DNA from: DUOH01 sp036562625 | GTDB lineage: Bacteria; Bacillota; UBA4882; UBA10575 | Direction: 5' to 3' | Length of the DNA: 8,940 nt | NCBI GenBank assembly: GCA_036562625.1 | Contig: DATCJV010000010.1 | Location: 1-8,940, forward strand | In this document: in pieces, positions 1 to 8,200 of the stretch | Layout of the letters: every line of letters begins with the position of its first letter | Numbering within the stretch: position 1 is the first letter of the stretch | Program-made: the position numbers and the translations under genes | The notes under the pieces: generated by a model | Databases searched by the model: none | The model's input: the letters and a program-made list of their open reading frames with translations, nothing else | Told to the model about the DNA's origin: nothing

Positions 1-576
1 ATCCGGTGGTGAAGAAAGCATAGTCTCCCGGTCGGTAATCACTTGTTCCCGGCTCATCACCCGGGAAGGATTTTTTTCAAACCCACCCACATACATTCCT
101 ACGGTTATATTCCCCCGCAGTTTGGGACTGTCATAGATATCCGCGGCGATCCGCTTGACTTGATCAAAAGCCAGGGCGTTCATGGGGTAAATAATCAGCG
201 CCTTGATTCCGGGTTTCCCACGGTGGCGATAACAATATTCCAGAATGGGATAGAAAAAACACTCAGTTTTTCCCGAACCGGTTCCAGTGGCAATCACGGT
301 CGAACGGCCATGTTCACCGGTTAACCGTTGAAAAGCCTTTAGCTGATGAACCCAGGGCTTATATTTGAACTGAACAGCCTGTAACATATCTGCTTCTTCC
401 TCTGCGACCCGGAAGGGTAAACGCACGGCCACGTAAGGCTCGCGGAATACCGCGTCCTCGCTGTCCAACATTTCATCGAGAGAACCTTTAAAGACCGGGT
501 TCGTCATCGGAAAAGTGGTTTTAATATAGTCGGCCAGTCCTTTCTGTAACTGCCTGGCAAGAATGGAAGGTATCAT
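1..576 (-). CDS. N-terminal part of a DEAD/DEAH superfamily-2 helicase of the YprA/MrfA-DruE-DrmA type (gene continues past the left edge)
   Basis: Reading the minus strand from ATG at 576 gives 192 codons open to position 1 with no stop, so the gene is cut by the window edge. The start is supported by an AGAGG Shine-Dalgarno sequence five bases upstream and by a 14-nt gap to the methylase stop. Visible motifs are a Q-motif-like PWVHQLKAFQRL (about residues 75-86), Walker A GTGSGKT (98-104) followed by ECFFYPILEYC, and motif Ia IIYPMNALA (128-136). The window ends at SSPPD, just where the family usually continues towards a TNYKMLD motif and DEAH-type box. The pattern GTGSGKTE plus YPMNALA is typical of helicases with a DUF1998 C-terminal domain, such as MrfA and DruE. 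DISARM DrmA/DrmB divide these parts between two proteins. Its role is probably ATP-driven DNA translocation or unwinding in the cytoplasm with the neighbouring methylase and SNF2 helicase. Whether it is DrmA-like or a long DruE-like protein cannot be decided here. Confidence 0.85.
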   Translation of the reverse strand, partial: MIPSILARQLQKGLADYIKTTFPMTNPVFKGSLDEMLDSEDAVFREPYVAVRLPFRVAEEEADMLQAVQFKYKPWVHQLKAFQRLTGEHGRSTVIATGTGSGKTECFFYPILEYCYRHRGKPGIKALIIYPMNALAFDQVKRIAADIYDSPKLRGNITVGMYVGGFEKNPSRVMSREQVITDRETMLSSPPD

Positions 577-590
577 GCTATCCTCTCCCG

Positions 591-3500
591 TTATTGCTCC
601 CTAAATCTTTTCTCAAAAAACGCCCAAGCGGTTTCGTAATCCTCCTCCCGGTCACAGCGGTCAAAGGGCGCCACGTATTCGATGGTGCGCTCGACCGGGC
701 CTCCAGGCATGGTATCATCAATGATCGTACGGGTAAACGTCCCGCTTTTCGCATCTTTGATTTGTTCCCATTCGGTACGCGGGAAACCAACGTTCGTCAA
801 GCTCCGGTTAGTAGTGAAAACAATGCGCCCGTTTTGGTCATACCATGTATCAGCTTCATATTGTTGGAGCACTGGAAATTGTATCCGGTAAATGGTTTTT
901 AGTTGGTCAAGGGCCATCCCTAAAGCCATCGCGGTAAGGACATCAATCTCTACTAAAGCCTGACGGCGTTCATAGTCGGTACGTAAAGGGGTGTCCCAGG
1001 TCCATTCGGGTGTAAGGGATGTGAACCGTTCCGGGCGGAGGCGAGGATCTGATTTACTCCATCTTTCGTTGTTCATTTCCGTCTGATATAGTTCTTTCCA
1101 TAGTGGACTATAACATTTATTTACGGAATTCAAAAGCAAACTACGGCAAAGGATACTTAAATAGCCTTGGAATTCCGATAATAAAGGAAATTTACTTATA
1201 ATATCATATTGTATATTATCTTTACCCATAATTTTCACAAAAAAGTCAAAGGGTATTGAAGCCCAAATCCCAGCTGAATAGGCCAAAAGCTTGATATCTT
1301 TAAACCCAAGACCAAAAATTCCATGTATATGCCCCGTATATGGCGGAGCTATTGCTGGAATCAGCGTACGTTCACCGCTCAAATTCAACATCTTTCTAAC
1401 AAGCACTCTGTAATTGGCATGATATTTTTCTCCCCATGGCGCTGTTGGTATTCTTCTTAAATATTTATCTATACTACCAGCAGGAGAATATTTGCAACGC
1501 TGTAAATAATCTTTCGGTACAGCAATTAAATCGATACTGTCATAGTCACTATTTTTCTCACAGATGCTTCTTGACGCTTTAAATAAAGGATTGGCTACAC
1601 CAATATGTGGGCCAGAATATATCATATCTAATAATGATTGAGGGAAATGCTCTTTTTTTTCAATGGCTTTAATCTTCTTTTGCGCGTTAGTCTCATCCCA
1701 CATAACTGTCGAAAAAACCTTTTCGCGAAGACTTCCAACCGTCTTTTCTTGTTCTGCAAAACAAGACAAAACAGCCAAAAGCTGCTGGGCATGGAGCGCC
1801 GGTAATCTTGCTTCTTTCCAGTTATCGCTTCCATCAAACAGTTTTGCAAAAAGGGAAAGTTCCTTTCTCCCGACCCGTAAAACGCGATCTGGATGACCTT
1901 TAATATTCCATTTGCTAGACTCATCCTTAATCCCAGGGACAGAACCTTGGATTGAACGATCGTAACACTCTTCAATAGTCGTTACTGCAAACAAATTTGC
2001 AATCATGTCAAATCCTACACCAGGAGCATTACAATATACATTCAAGCTAAAAACCCTGTGATGATCGACTTCTGGAAAAAGCTTAAGTTCATTGATAAAC
2101 TGAAAATGCCGACGTAAACGAGGATAAATCTCTCCTCTCAATAAGCCACCTTTTGGATCATCATACACCCCATCAGGGTGCACAAATGCTGAAACGCCTG
2201 CTTTCCTGCAAAACTGCCATGCTTGAGGAAGGAAGCATTTAAATAAATTAGTCTGTTGCCCTTTAAGTATGGGATAATTTTGCACGGCATTTAAAAAGTT
2301 TTGCATCCCAGCTATCGATACATATTCAGCAAGATATAACCTGTACGTCTCAGGATCAGAGAGCGCTTCCTTTCTTTTCTGTGTTGTCTGTGTTGCTGTA
2401 AAATTCTTCACGGCGAACAACGGTTGCCGGTCGGACAGGACTGCTTGTTCATTCCACTCCAGTTTTATCCATGGCGGATTCCCTATAATTAAATCAAACC
2501 CGCCCCGTTCCGCAAATAAGTCCGCAAACTCAAGCTCCCAATGGAAAAACTTGTTCTTATCAGCAATCTCTTTTACCAACTTTAAACGGGGATTACGCTC
2601 ACAAAGCGCAGCCAGATCTACCTCAGGCAAGTCTTTATATAAATCATAGATCTGGTCAGCCATTTCTTGCATCTGGGTTGGAAATAGTTTTCCTTGCTTC
2701 AGGTCTTCTTTGGTTACCGACTGAACACCCCCCTCTAATATTAATGCCATATCAAAGAGGAAGTCGCTTCGCGACGGAAGGAGATCCGTTTTATCAATCG
2801 GCCAGAACCAGAGCGCACACCAATAGTCCATGGCAAACTTTAACCGGGCGTAAGGGCCGGCATTCTCCATCTCTTCCGACTTGTATAAACGCCTGTAGAT
2901 CAAATCCTTTTCCCGGATTGTTGTCCGGGAGGCTTTTGTATCGTCTTCATGTCCATAAATAGGCAGTGGATCTGTTGTTTGCTGTCTAACGGCTTTGCGT
3001 AATTCAACCTGTTTTTCCCACAGGTCATCAATTACCGCCGATAAGCGCAGCAACGTCTGGATATCTTCATCTTCATAGGGTCTGATAAATTCACGATTCC
3101 ATTTTTTAATTGCCTGTATCTGTTCCGAGACAAGATCTTTGATCACCTGATCCGTATAATTGGACATCCCGGGGTCACCCAGTAAAAAATGGTATACCTG
3201 CTTTTTGGGCATTCTTCTTTCTCCGGGCATAATCCGCTCTGGGGCATTATCATACCACCTTCCGGGTGCGCGGTTGGCTTTAAGCTGCTCAACACGATAG
3301 CACTGCCTCCTTGCACCAATCAAAGAGTTACCGCAGACGAGCTGGGTTCCAAACCAGGGCACAAATCCGCCTTTACAGATGGTATTCAACCATAGCGAAA
3401 CCTCGGCAAGTTCCACGGCAATGGGATTCAAGTCGATCCCGTATACGTTCCGATCGGCAATATACATCTTGACCCGCTGAAGCTCTTCAGCCCGCTTTTC

Positions 3501-5339
3501 ATAAGAAATGACTTCGCCAAGTTCTTTTTGTTTCCGCTCCAGATAAGCTTCAGCCAGTTGGTTAATGGCTTCGTTTAAGAAGGCCGCACTACCCATTGCC
3601 GGCTCGCAGATCGTCAGCTGTAGAATTTCATCGGCATTCTTTCCTTCCAACAGCTCCTTCAGGGCATATTTCACCAGGCACTTGGTCAGTGCTTCCGGGG
3701 TATAATAAGAAGCGGATTTTTCTTTTTCCCGGCCAGCCAGCCGGTAAATAAATGTCCCCTTTTCATATTTTCTTAATTTACCTTTGTTCTCACCCGACTC
3801 ATAACGGATGCGCTCTTCTTCGGTGTAGTTGTCAAGTTCCCGTTCGGGGACAAAATAACCAACATCCAACTCGTCAAATTTATCTCCGGCCCGTTTCACT
3901 TCATAGAGTGTTTCTTCGGCAATAAACCCCCGATAAGACAGTAAAGCTTCATACACCGCGCCTAACTGGTTGATCCCCAAGTTGGAATAGGAGATCCGGC
4001 CGCGGTGTTCGTTCCGGTGTCCACTGGGTCTGGTGACACTCAGGAGGTCAATGATTCTCAGCATAACTTTGTTCCGCAACTTTGCTTTCGGTATAAGGGG
4101 CTCATACCCGGGAACTGTCGTGTATTCCGGGTCAAAGATATGAGCTTTCAGCGGTTCGATAACAAAAACATCATGTCTTGATTCTTGGCTGGCCAATTCT
4201 TTTAAGGTTTCTTCCTTTTCCGGATAACCATTATAAATCAGATTAAAGAGTTTGGAGAGGGTTTCATGGAGGTAGTAACCTTCTCCAACTATGCTGATCT
4301 CATCTCTCACCCGTTCGGCAATATCCCGCAAGCTTTCTAACGAATAGCCCTGGACGTATACTTGGTCTTTCATTGGCGCATAGCCAAGCTCAGGCCGAGC
4401 TTCGATGAAGAGCACAAACAGCATCCGGTACATATAACGAAGACATTCGATGGTTAGCTGCTCGGCATCAACCGGCTCCGCCTCCAAGTCCCTGCCTTGA
4501 CGGTGGACTAAATCATAGAGCACTTCATTGCCTAAAAGCTCAATCGCCTCTCTTAAGGCATATTTCAAGTCTTCCGACACACCGGAGGAATGACGCCGGG
4601 AGTTTTCATCCAGTTGGTCCAGGAGGGAATTTCCGTCTTCCGGGCAAAGGCTTTCTTTGTGGAGGAGTACGGCCATGGCTTGAAAAGTACTATCCTCACG
4701 GCGGCCGAAGATCTCCTCCAGGTCAAACTGGAGGTAACGCTTTTCGTTCCACTTGTTCCGGTCGATCAGAACGATTTGGGTCAAACCGGCAAATAATATC
4801 CACCGGGGCGGCTCGGTCATGGCAAAAAGGATCTTGGTAGTCAGTTCTTCGTTGCTAATTTCCGTAGTCATTACATTATTGCGGCCATTATCGTTTTCTA
4901 AGTCAGCAGCTTGAAAGCAAAACCCTTTTAAAAGATCATCATCCCGATCCACTGTATGGGCCAACATTACCCAGAGCAGCGGTGCCCCGTTGGGCTTTTT
5001 CAGTTCCAAATAAACAGGCGCAGAAAGGCCCTCATCCACCTCGACCGTCAGGGGGGCGGCGGTTGGGTAGCCCAGTGCGGTTAAATATTGCTCTGCCAAA
5101 TCGCGAACCAAAGGAAATGTCTGGCCGTTGCCACGAGACCGAAGATACCTATCATGAATGCTATAGTATTGTCTGCTGCACTCCCTTAGTAATGCCCAAG
5201 GAGTGCGGGTTTCCGTCTCCTTCGCGCGGTTTCGCCACTCATTAATCGTTTTTTCGGCGTCCTGGGGGAAAATCGAGGCCAAGTAATGATTTGTGTAGTA
5301 TTCATTATAATTATTAATACCTGTTAAATCCATGTTCAT
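591..5339 (-). CDS. Large Eco57I-class (type IIG-like) N6-adenine DNA methyltransferase, DrmMI-like
   Basis: This 1582-residue protein is an S-adenosylmethionine-dependent adenine-N6 methyltransferase. Motif X-like SASYYTPEALTKCLV lies at 542-556, motif I EPAMGSAAFLNEA at 579-591, motif II-like VYGIDLNPIAVELA at 632-645, and the catalytic motif IV NPPW at 954-957 within FDLIIGNPPWIKLEW. The order X-I-IV and the NPPW fit the gamma class used by Eco57I, PglX and DISARM DrmMI. About 540 residues precede the catalytic domain and some 620 follow it; the latter should hold target recognition. Motifs I and IV are about 375 residues apart, an unusually long gap. The N-terminus has a possible but weak E-x-K pattern (VYLELKK, 109-115) and no clear nuclease. 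The ATG start lies 2 nt after the helicase stop, with a GGGGGT Shine-Dalgarno sequence inside the end of that gene, so translation is probably coupled. A second ATG two codons later is possible. The likely job is protective host methylation for the defence cassette. Family certain; system name inferred. Confidence 0.92.
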   Translation of the reverse strand: MNMDLTGINNYNEYYTNHYLASIFPQDAEKTINEWRNRAKETETRTPWALLRECSRQYYSIHDRYLRSRGNGQTFPLVRDLAEQYLTALGYPTAAPLTVEVDEGLSAPVYLELKKPNGAPLLWVMLAHTVDRDDDLLKGFCFQAADLENDNGRNNVMTTEISNEELTTKILFAMTEPPRWILFAGLTQIVLIDRNKWNEKRYLQFDLEEIFGRREDSTFQAMAVLLHKESLCPEDGNSLLDQLDENSRRHSSGVSEDLKYALREAIELLGNEVLYDLVHRQGRDLEAEPVDAEQLTIECLRYMYRMLFVLFIEARPELGYAPMKDQVYVQGYSLESLRDIAERVRDEISIVGEGYYLHETLSKLFNLIYNGYPEKEETLKELASQESRHDVFVIEPLKAHIFDPEYTTVPGYEPLIPKAKLRNKVMLRIIDLLSVTRPSGHRNEHRGRISYSNLGINQLGAVYEALLSYRGFIAEETLYEVKRAGDKFDELDVGYFVPERELDNYTEEERIRYESGENKGKLRKYEKGTFIYRLAGREKEKSASYYTPEALTKCLVKYALKELLEGKNADEILQLTICEPAMGSAAFLNEAINQLAEAYLERKQKELGEVISYEKRAEELQRVKMYIADRNVYGIDLNPIAVELAEVSLWLNTICKGGFVPWFGTQLVCGNSLIGARRQCYRVEQLKANRAPGRWYDNAPERIMPGERRMPKKQVYHFLLGDPGMSNYTDQVIKDLVSEQIQAIKKWNREFIRPYEDEDIQTLLRLSAVIDDLWEKQVELRKAVRQQTTDPLPIYGHEDDTKASRTTIREKDLIYRRLYKSEEMENAGPYARLKFAMDYWCALWFWPIDKTDLLPSRSDFLFDMALILEGGVQSVTKEDLKQGKLFPTQMQEMADQIYDLYKDLPEVDLAALCERNPRLKLVKEIADKNKFFHWELEFADLFAERGGFDLIIGNPPWIKLEWNEQAVLSDRQPLFAVKNFTATQTTQKRKEALSDPETYRLYLAEYVSIAGMQNFLNAVQNYPILKGQQTNLFKCFLPQAWQFCRKAGVSAFVHPDGVYDDPKGGLLRGEIYPRLRRHFQFINELKLFPEVDHHRVFSLNVYCNAPGVGFDMIANLFAVTTIEECYDRSIQGSVPGIKDESSKWNIKGHPDRVLRVGRKELSLFAKLFDGSDNWKEARLPALHAQQLLAVLSCFAEQEKTVGSLREKVFSTVMWDETNAQKKIKAIEKKEHFPQSLLDMIYSGPHIGVANPLFKASRSICEKNSDYDSIDLIAVPKDYLQRCKYSPAGSIDKYLRRIPTAPWGEKYHANYRVLVRKMLNLSGERTLIPAIAPPYTGHIHGIFGLGFKDIKLLAYSAGIWASIPFDFFVKIMGKDNIQYDIISKFPLLSEFQGYLSILCRSLLLNSVNKCYSPLWKELYQTEMNNERWSKSDPRLRPERFTSLTPEWTWDTPLRTDYERRQALVEIDVLTAMALGMALDQLKTIYRIQFPVLQQYEADTWYDQNGRIVFTTNRSLTNVGFPRTEWEQIKDAKSGTFTRTIIDDTMPGGPVERTIEYVAPFDRCDREEDYETAWAFFEKRFREQ
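1081..2340 (-). other. AT-rich internal segment of the methyltransferase gene, probable target-recognition region
   Basis: This segment encodes about residues 1000-1420, after the NPPW motif, where DNA target recognition is normally placed in this family. Counting G+C by hand in 60-base lines gave 18 at 1081, 19 at 1141, 14 at 1201, 21 at 1981, 20 at 2221 and 22 at 2281. Flanking lines gave 30 at 601, 33 at 961, 31 at 1021, 28 at 2341, 32 at 2401 and 33 at 4981. The left border, at 1080/1081, is sharp. The reading frame stays open throughout, so this is a compositional mosaic inside an intact gene. Replacement of a specificity region by recombination is the inferred cause; the exact borders are approximate. 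Confidence 0.6.
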
Positions 5340-5341
5340 CT

Positions 5342-8161
5342 TTATACCCCCGTCAACACGGCAATAATCCGTATATATGGATTATCCTCAATTTCCAGCG
5401 TATCCCTGACCCAATTGGTGAACCGGGTAAAGATCTCTTCGATCTTACGCTCTTCTTCATTCCTTTTACGTTCGCTTTCAAAGAGGGACAATTGGTAATC
5501 TTTATGCCGCTTTTCGAGTTCAGCCAGCTTGTCTAACTCCTCACTAATCTGCGGTTCAATCCTTTTTTTATAGTTTTCGTAGTAACGCTTAAGCACTTTC
5601 CTTGCCTCAACCACTGCTAACGGTAACAGCGCCTCCGCTTCCGCTTTACGCTGCGGTGAAAGAATATTAAGATTGGGAAGGTCGGTTCGGCCAAAGCCTG
5701 TCCTGGCAATCACCTCGTCCATCGTGAGTTCTTCGCTGAATTTTCCTGCTCGAAAATATAGTCCAAACCACTCGTCAACAACAGGTGTAGATTTACGATT
5801 CGGGATCAGACCGGCAACTATAAAAATATGATCGGTAACCGGGATAGACCCCGAAAGGCCGATTAAAGGTGCTTCGGTGCGGCCGAACAAAAGGCCGGCC
5901 TTGTCATTCACCCAGTCAAAGATCGGATGCAGCGGCCACAAGTATTGGGTAGTTGGCCACGCCAACTCCGACATACTCTTCTGCAGACTGCGTTTCATCT
6001 CTTCCATGCAAAATTCCTTGTCTGGACTAAGGCGTAAATAATCGGTTGTTGGCATTGCCTCTTCGGGAAGCAGGGCCGCTAACCGCCTTTTGATGTCAGG
6101 GGTTAATTCTATTTCAATCCCTTCTACAGTTTCCAGTTCACGGAACGGATACCGTTCGCTTTGGGTAAAATAAGTCAAAGCAGTACGCAGATAATCAAAG
6201 TCCTTAAACAAGGTTTGCTCGTCACAGATTTCGACCGGCCCTTCCTCTTTGGTCGCATCTTGCATCAACAATTCGAACGGATCAAATTCCTGAGCGTAAT
6301 TATCAATCTGATGTTCGAAATCCTCGGCACTTACCCCTTTTTCGATGGCTTCTGCAGTAATCAGTTCCTCTTCTTCGATGTTAAATTTACCCATTAATAG
6401 AGTCGGATCCCCGATGTTCTTGTAGGCTTGTTCCTCTTTTTCAATAAGGATCTCTATGATCCTCAGATCACCTTTGATTTTTTCATTGGCGCTTTTCACC
6501 ATTAGATAGCGAATATCAGGCTGTTCACGCTGGCCATAACGGTCGATCCGTCCGTTCCTTTGCTGGAAGACCATTAGTGACCATGGAATGTCAAAATGAA
6601 TCAAGCGGTGGCAGAGATAATGCAGGTTAATCCCTTCGGAAGCCACATCCGAAGCGACTAAGATCCGGATCGGTGACTCTTCGCGGCCAAAATCCTCAAC
6701 AACCTTTTGCTGTTCACTATCGCTCATCCCGCCATAGAGTTCCTGGACCGTTTCCCCATCCAGGCCCAGATCTTTACGCAAGTGCGCAGCCAGAAAACGC
6801 ATGGTTTCAATCCGCTCAGTAAAGATGACAAGCCGGTCATTGGTGTTTTTCGGGTTCCAGCCGTAGCTTTCACTCTTCAACAATGCAAGCAGCTTTTGAT
6901 AACGCGAAAAGTCCGCTGGTCCAATCCTCTCTAAAGCGGTTTTTAGTTCTTCCAGCTGGGCAATGTCTTTTCGAGCACCCGGGTTATTCCTTGTCTTTAG
7001 TTTTTTAAGGCGTTCATCGATGCTTTTTATACAGGCGGCCGGGCTGGAAAACATCGCTTTCTCAAGGGTCGTTTTAAAAAGCTGTCCGGCAATACGGCGC
7101 TTGTCTTCATCCATCTCCAGCCTCATATTGACGAATAGCTCGAAAGCATTCTCTTCCAACGGCGAAGCTTGACATTTTTCGATGCTAATCCGTCTTTCTT
7201 TGAATTCAGCTTGGATCTGAGCGCGGACATCCTTTTTGAACCGACGGATACAGAGCCCCTTGATATCCTCTTTCCCGTAATCATGGGGATTAGCAATTGC
7301 GGTGGGATCGAGCATGTTCATTAGAGAGGCAAAACTCTCGGAACGCCCGTCATGGGGAGTTGCCGACAACATAATTAACGTATCCGAGCGTTCCGCCAAC
7401 AACTGGGCGAGTCGCGAGCGCTGGGCCTGACGACTGCCGCGGGCTGCCACATTGTGCGCCTCGTCGATGACAATAATGTCCCACCATGCATTCTCCAGAT
7501 GTGTTCTGTACTCCACATCCCGCTTTAGGGTATCGATGGAGATGATCGTTTTGTCATAATAAAAGAAGGGGTTGTAGTTTGTGGGTAGTTGGGCACGGAT
7601 CTTCTGAATCTTTTTCGAATCAAGACGGACTAAAGGGATGGTAAAGCGGTTCCACATCTCCTTCTGAAATTGTGTCATCATGCTTTTGACCGTAACAACC
7701 AAAATCCGCTTCCCTTTGCCTCTAGCAATCAATTCTGACATCAAAATCCCGGCTTCCAGGGTCTTGCCCAGACCGACCGCATCCGCGATCAAAATCCGCT
7801 GTCGGGGGCGCCGCAAAGCGATCTGGGCCGGCTCCAACTGGAAGTCGATCAAATCCATTGCCGCCCGGTGGCCAATGTGAAGCGCCGTATCAGTGGGGAT
7901 CTTTTGCCGCCATTGGCTTTCTATGTACAAACGAGATTTCCTAAAAAACGGAGAATCGTCGATCACCAGATTAACTTTTGCCGGGTCAACGGGTTCAATC
8001 TTCTCTTCTAAATCGGTTAAAAATATCGCTTCATAATCCTTAACCAGTGGTGATACGCCAACACAATATAACGTCTTTTTGCCCAAACTATTGGTCTCGA
8101 CTTTCTTGATCATCCATTCTTCGTCACGGATAATAACACGCATTCCGGGAGAGTATTCCAT
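5342..8161 (-). CDS. SNF2/RapA-class DNA helicase-translocase, DrmD-like
   Basis: This 939-residue protein is an ATP-driven double-stranded DNA translocase of the SNF2/HepA group. Visible motifs are Walker A in DAVGLGKT (127-134), Walker B DEAH (233-236), motif III SATPHDG (266-272), motif V VASDVASEGINL (502-513) and motif VI QQRNGRIDRYGQ (533-544), so both RecA-like domains look intact. A short N-terminal region (1-100) precedes them. The C-terminal part has a less conserved stretch (560-830), then a charged, probably coiled-coil segment (about 840-915) containing QLSLF at 890-894. The ATG start has an AGTGAGGT Shine-Dalgarno sequence nine bases upstream. The gene leads directly into the methylase (2-nt gap) and shares its strand with the second helicase. 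SNF2 helicase next to a long adenine methylase is the class 1 DISARM arrangement (drmD-drmMI). Similar helicases also occur in other helicase-methylase cassettes, so the symbol is withheld. A role in handling unmethylated invading DNA is inferred from context. Confidence 0.92.
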   Translation of the reverse strand: MEYSPGMRVIIRDEEWMIKKVETNSLGKKTLYCVGVSPLVKDYEAIFLTDLEEKIEPVDPAKVNLVIDDSPFFRKSRLYIESQWRQKIPTDTALHIGHRAAMDLIDFQLEPAQIALRRPRQRILIADAVGLGKTLEAGILMSELIARGKGKRILVVTVKSMMTQFQKEMWNRFTIPLVRLDSKKIQKIRAQLPTNYNPFFYYDKTIISIDTLKRDVEYRTHLENAWWDIIVIDEAHNVAARGSRQAQRSRLAQLLAERSDTLIMLSATPHDGRSESFASLMNMLDPTAIANPHDYGKEDIKGLCIRRFKKDVRAQIQAEFKERRISIEKCQASPLEENAFELFVNMRLEMDEDKRRIAGQLFKTTLEKAMFSSPAACIKSIDERLKKLKTRNNPGARKDIAQLEELKTALERIGPADFSRYQKLLALLKSESYGWNPKNTNDRLVIFTERIETMRFLAAHLRKDLGLDGETVQELYGGMSDSEQQKVVEDFGREESPIRILVASDVASEGINLHYLCHRLIHFDIPWSLMVFQQRNGRIDRYGQREQPDIRYLMVKSANEKIKGDLRIIEILIEKEEQAYKNIGDPTLLMGKFNIEEEELITAEAIEKGVSAEDFEHQIDNYAQEFDPFELLMQDATKEEGPVEICDEQTLFKDFDYLRTALTYFTQSERYPFRELETVEGIEIELTPDIKRRLAALLPEEAMPTTDYLRLSPDKEFCMEEMKRSLQKSMSELAWPTTQYLWPLHPIFDWVNDKAGLLFGRTEAPLIGLSGSIPVTDHIFIVAGLIPNRKSTPVVDEWFGLYFRAGKFSEELTMDEVIARTGFGRTDLPNLNILSPQRKAEAEALLPLAVVEARKVLKRYYENYKKRIEPQISEELDKLAELEKRHKDYQLSLFESERKRNEEERKIEEIFTRFTNWVRDTLEIEDNPYIRIIAVLTGV
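5346..5351 (-). promoter_or_regulatory. Shine-Dalgarno of the methyltransferase gene, inside the helicase 3' end
   Basis: GGGGGT ends six bases before the methyltransferase ATG at 5339. It overlaps the last codons of the SNF2 helicase gene, just before and running into its TAA stop region. This supports the chosen start and suggests that ribosomes finishing the helicase re-initiate on the methylase. The position is read directly; the coupling is inferred. Confidence 0.6.
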
Positions 8162-8170
8162 TTTAGCAAT

Positions 8171-8178
8171 ACCTCACT
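8171..8178 (-). promoter_or_regulatory. Shine-Dalgarno of the SNF2 helicase gene
   Basis: AGTGAGGT on the minus strand lies nine bases before the ATG at 8161 and pairs well with the 16S anti-Shine-Dalgarno sequence. It decides this start over any later in-frame ATG. Confidence 0.65.
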
Positions 8179-8200
8179 TGTCGGGTCGTTATTTTGTTAG

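Noticed and set aside
43..324. 93-codon plus-strand ORF over the left-edge helicase
   Set aside because: It is antisense to the Walker A region of the minus-strand helicase, whose motifs are unmistakable.
1628..1975. 115-codon minus-strand ORF inside the methyltransferase gene
   Set aside because: It lies wholly inside the methyltransferase frame, in the AT-rich block. The peptide has no recognisable domain and no ribosome site was identified; it is a shadow frame.
5340..5345. Possible terminator or promoter between the SNF2 helicase and methyltransferase genes
   Set aside because: The gap between the genes is only 2 nt and no hairpin with a T-run is present, so continuous transcription is more likely.
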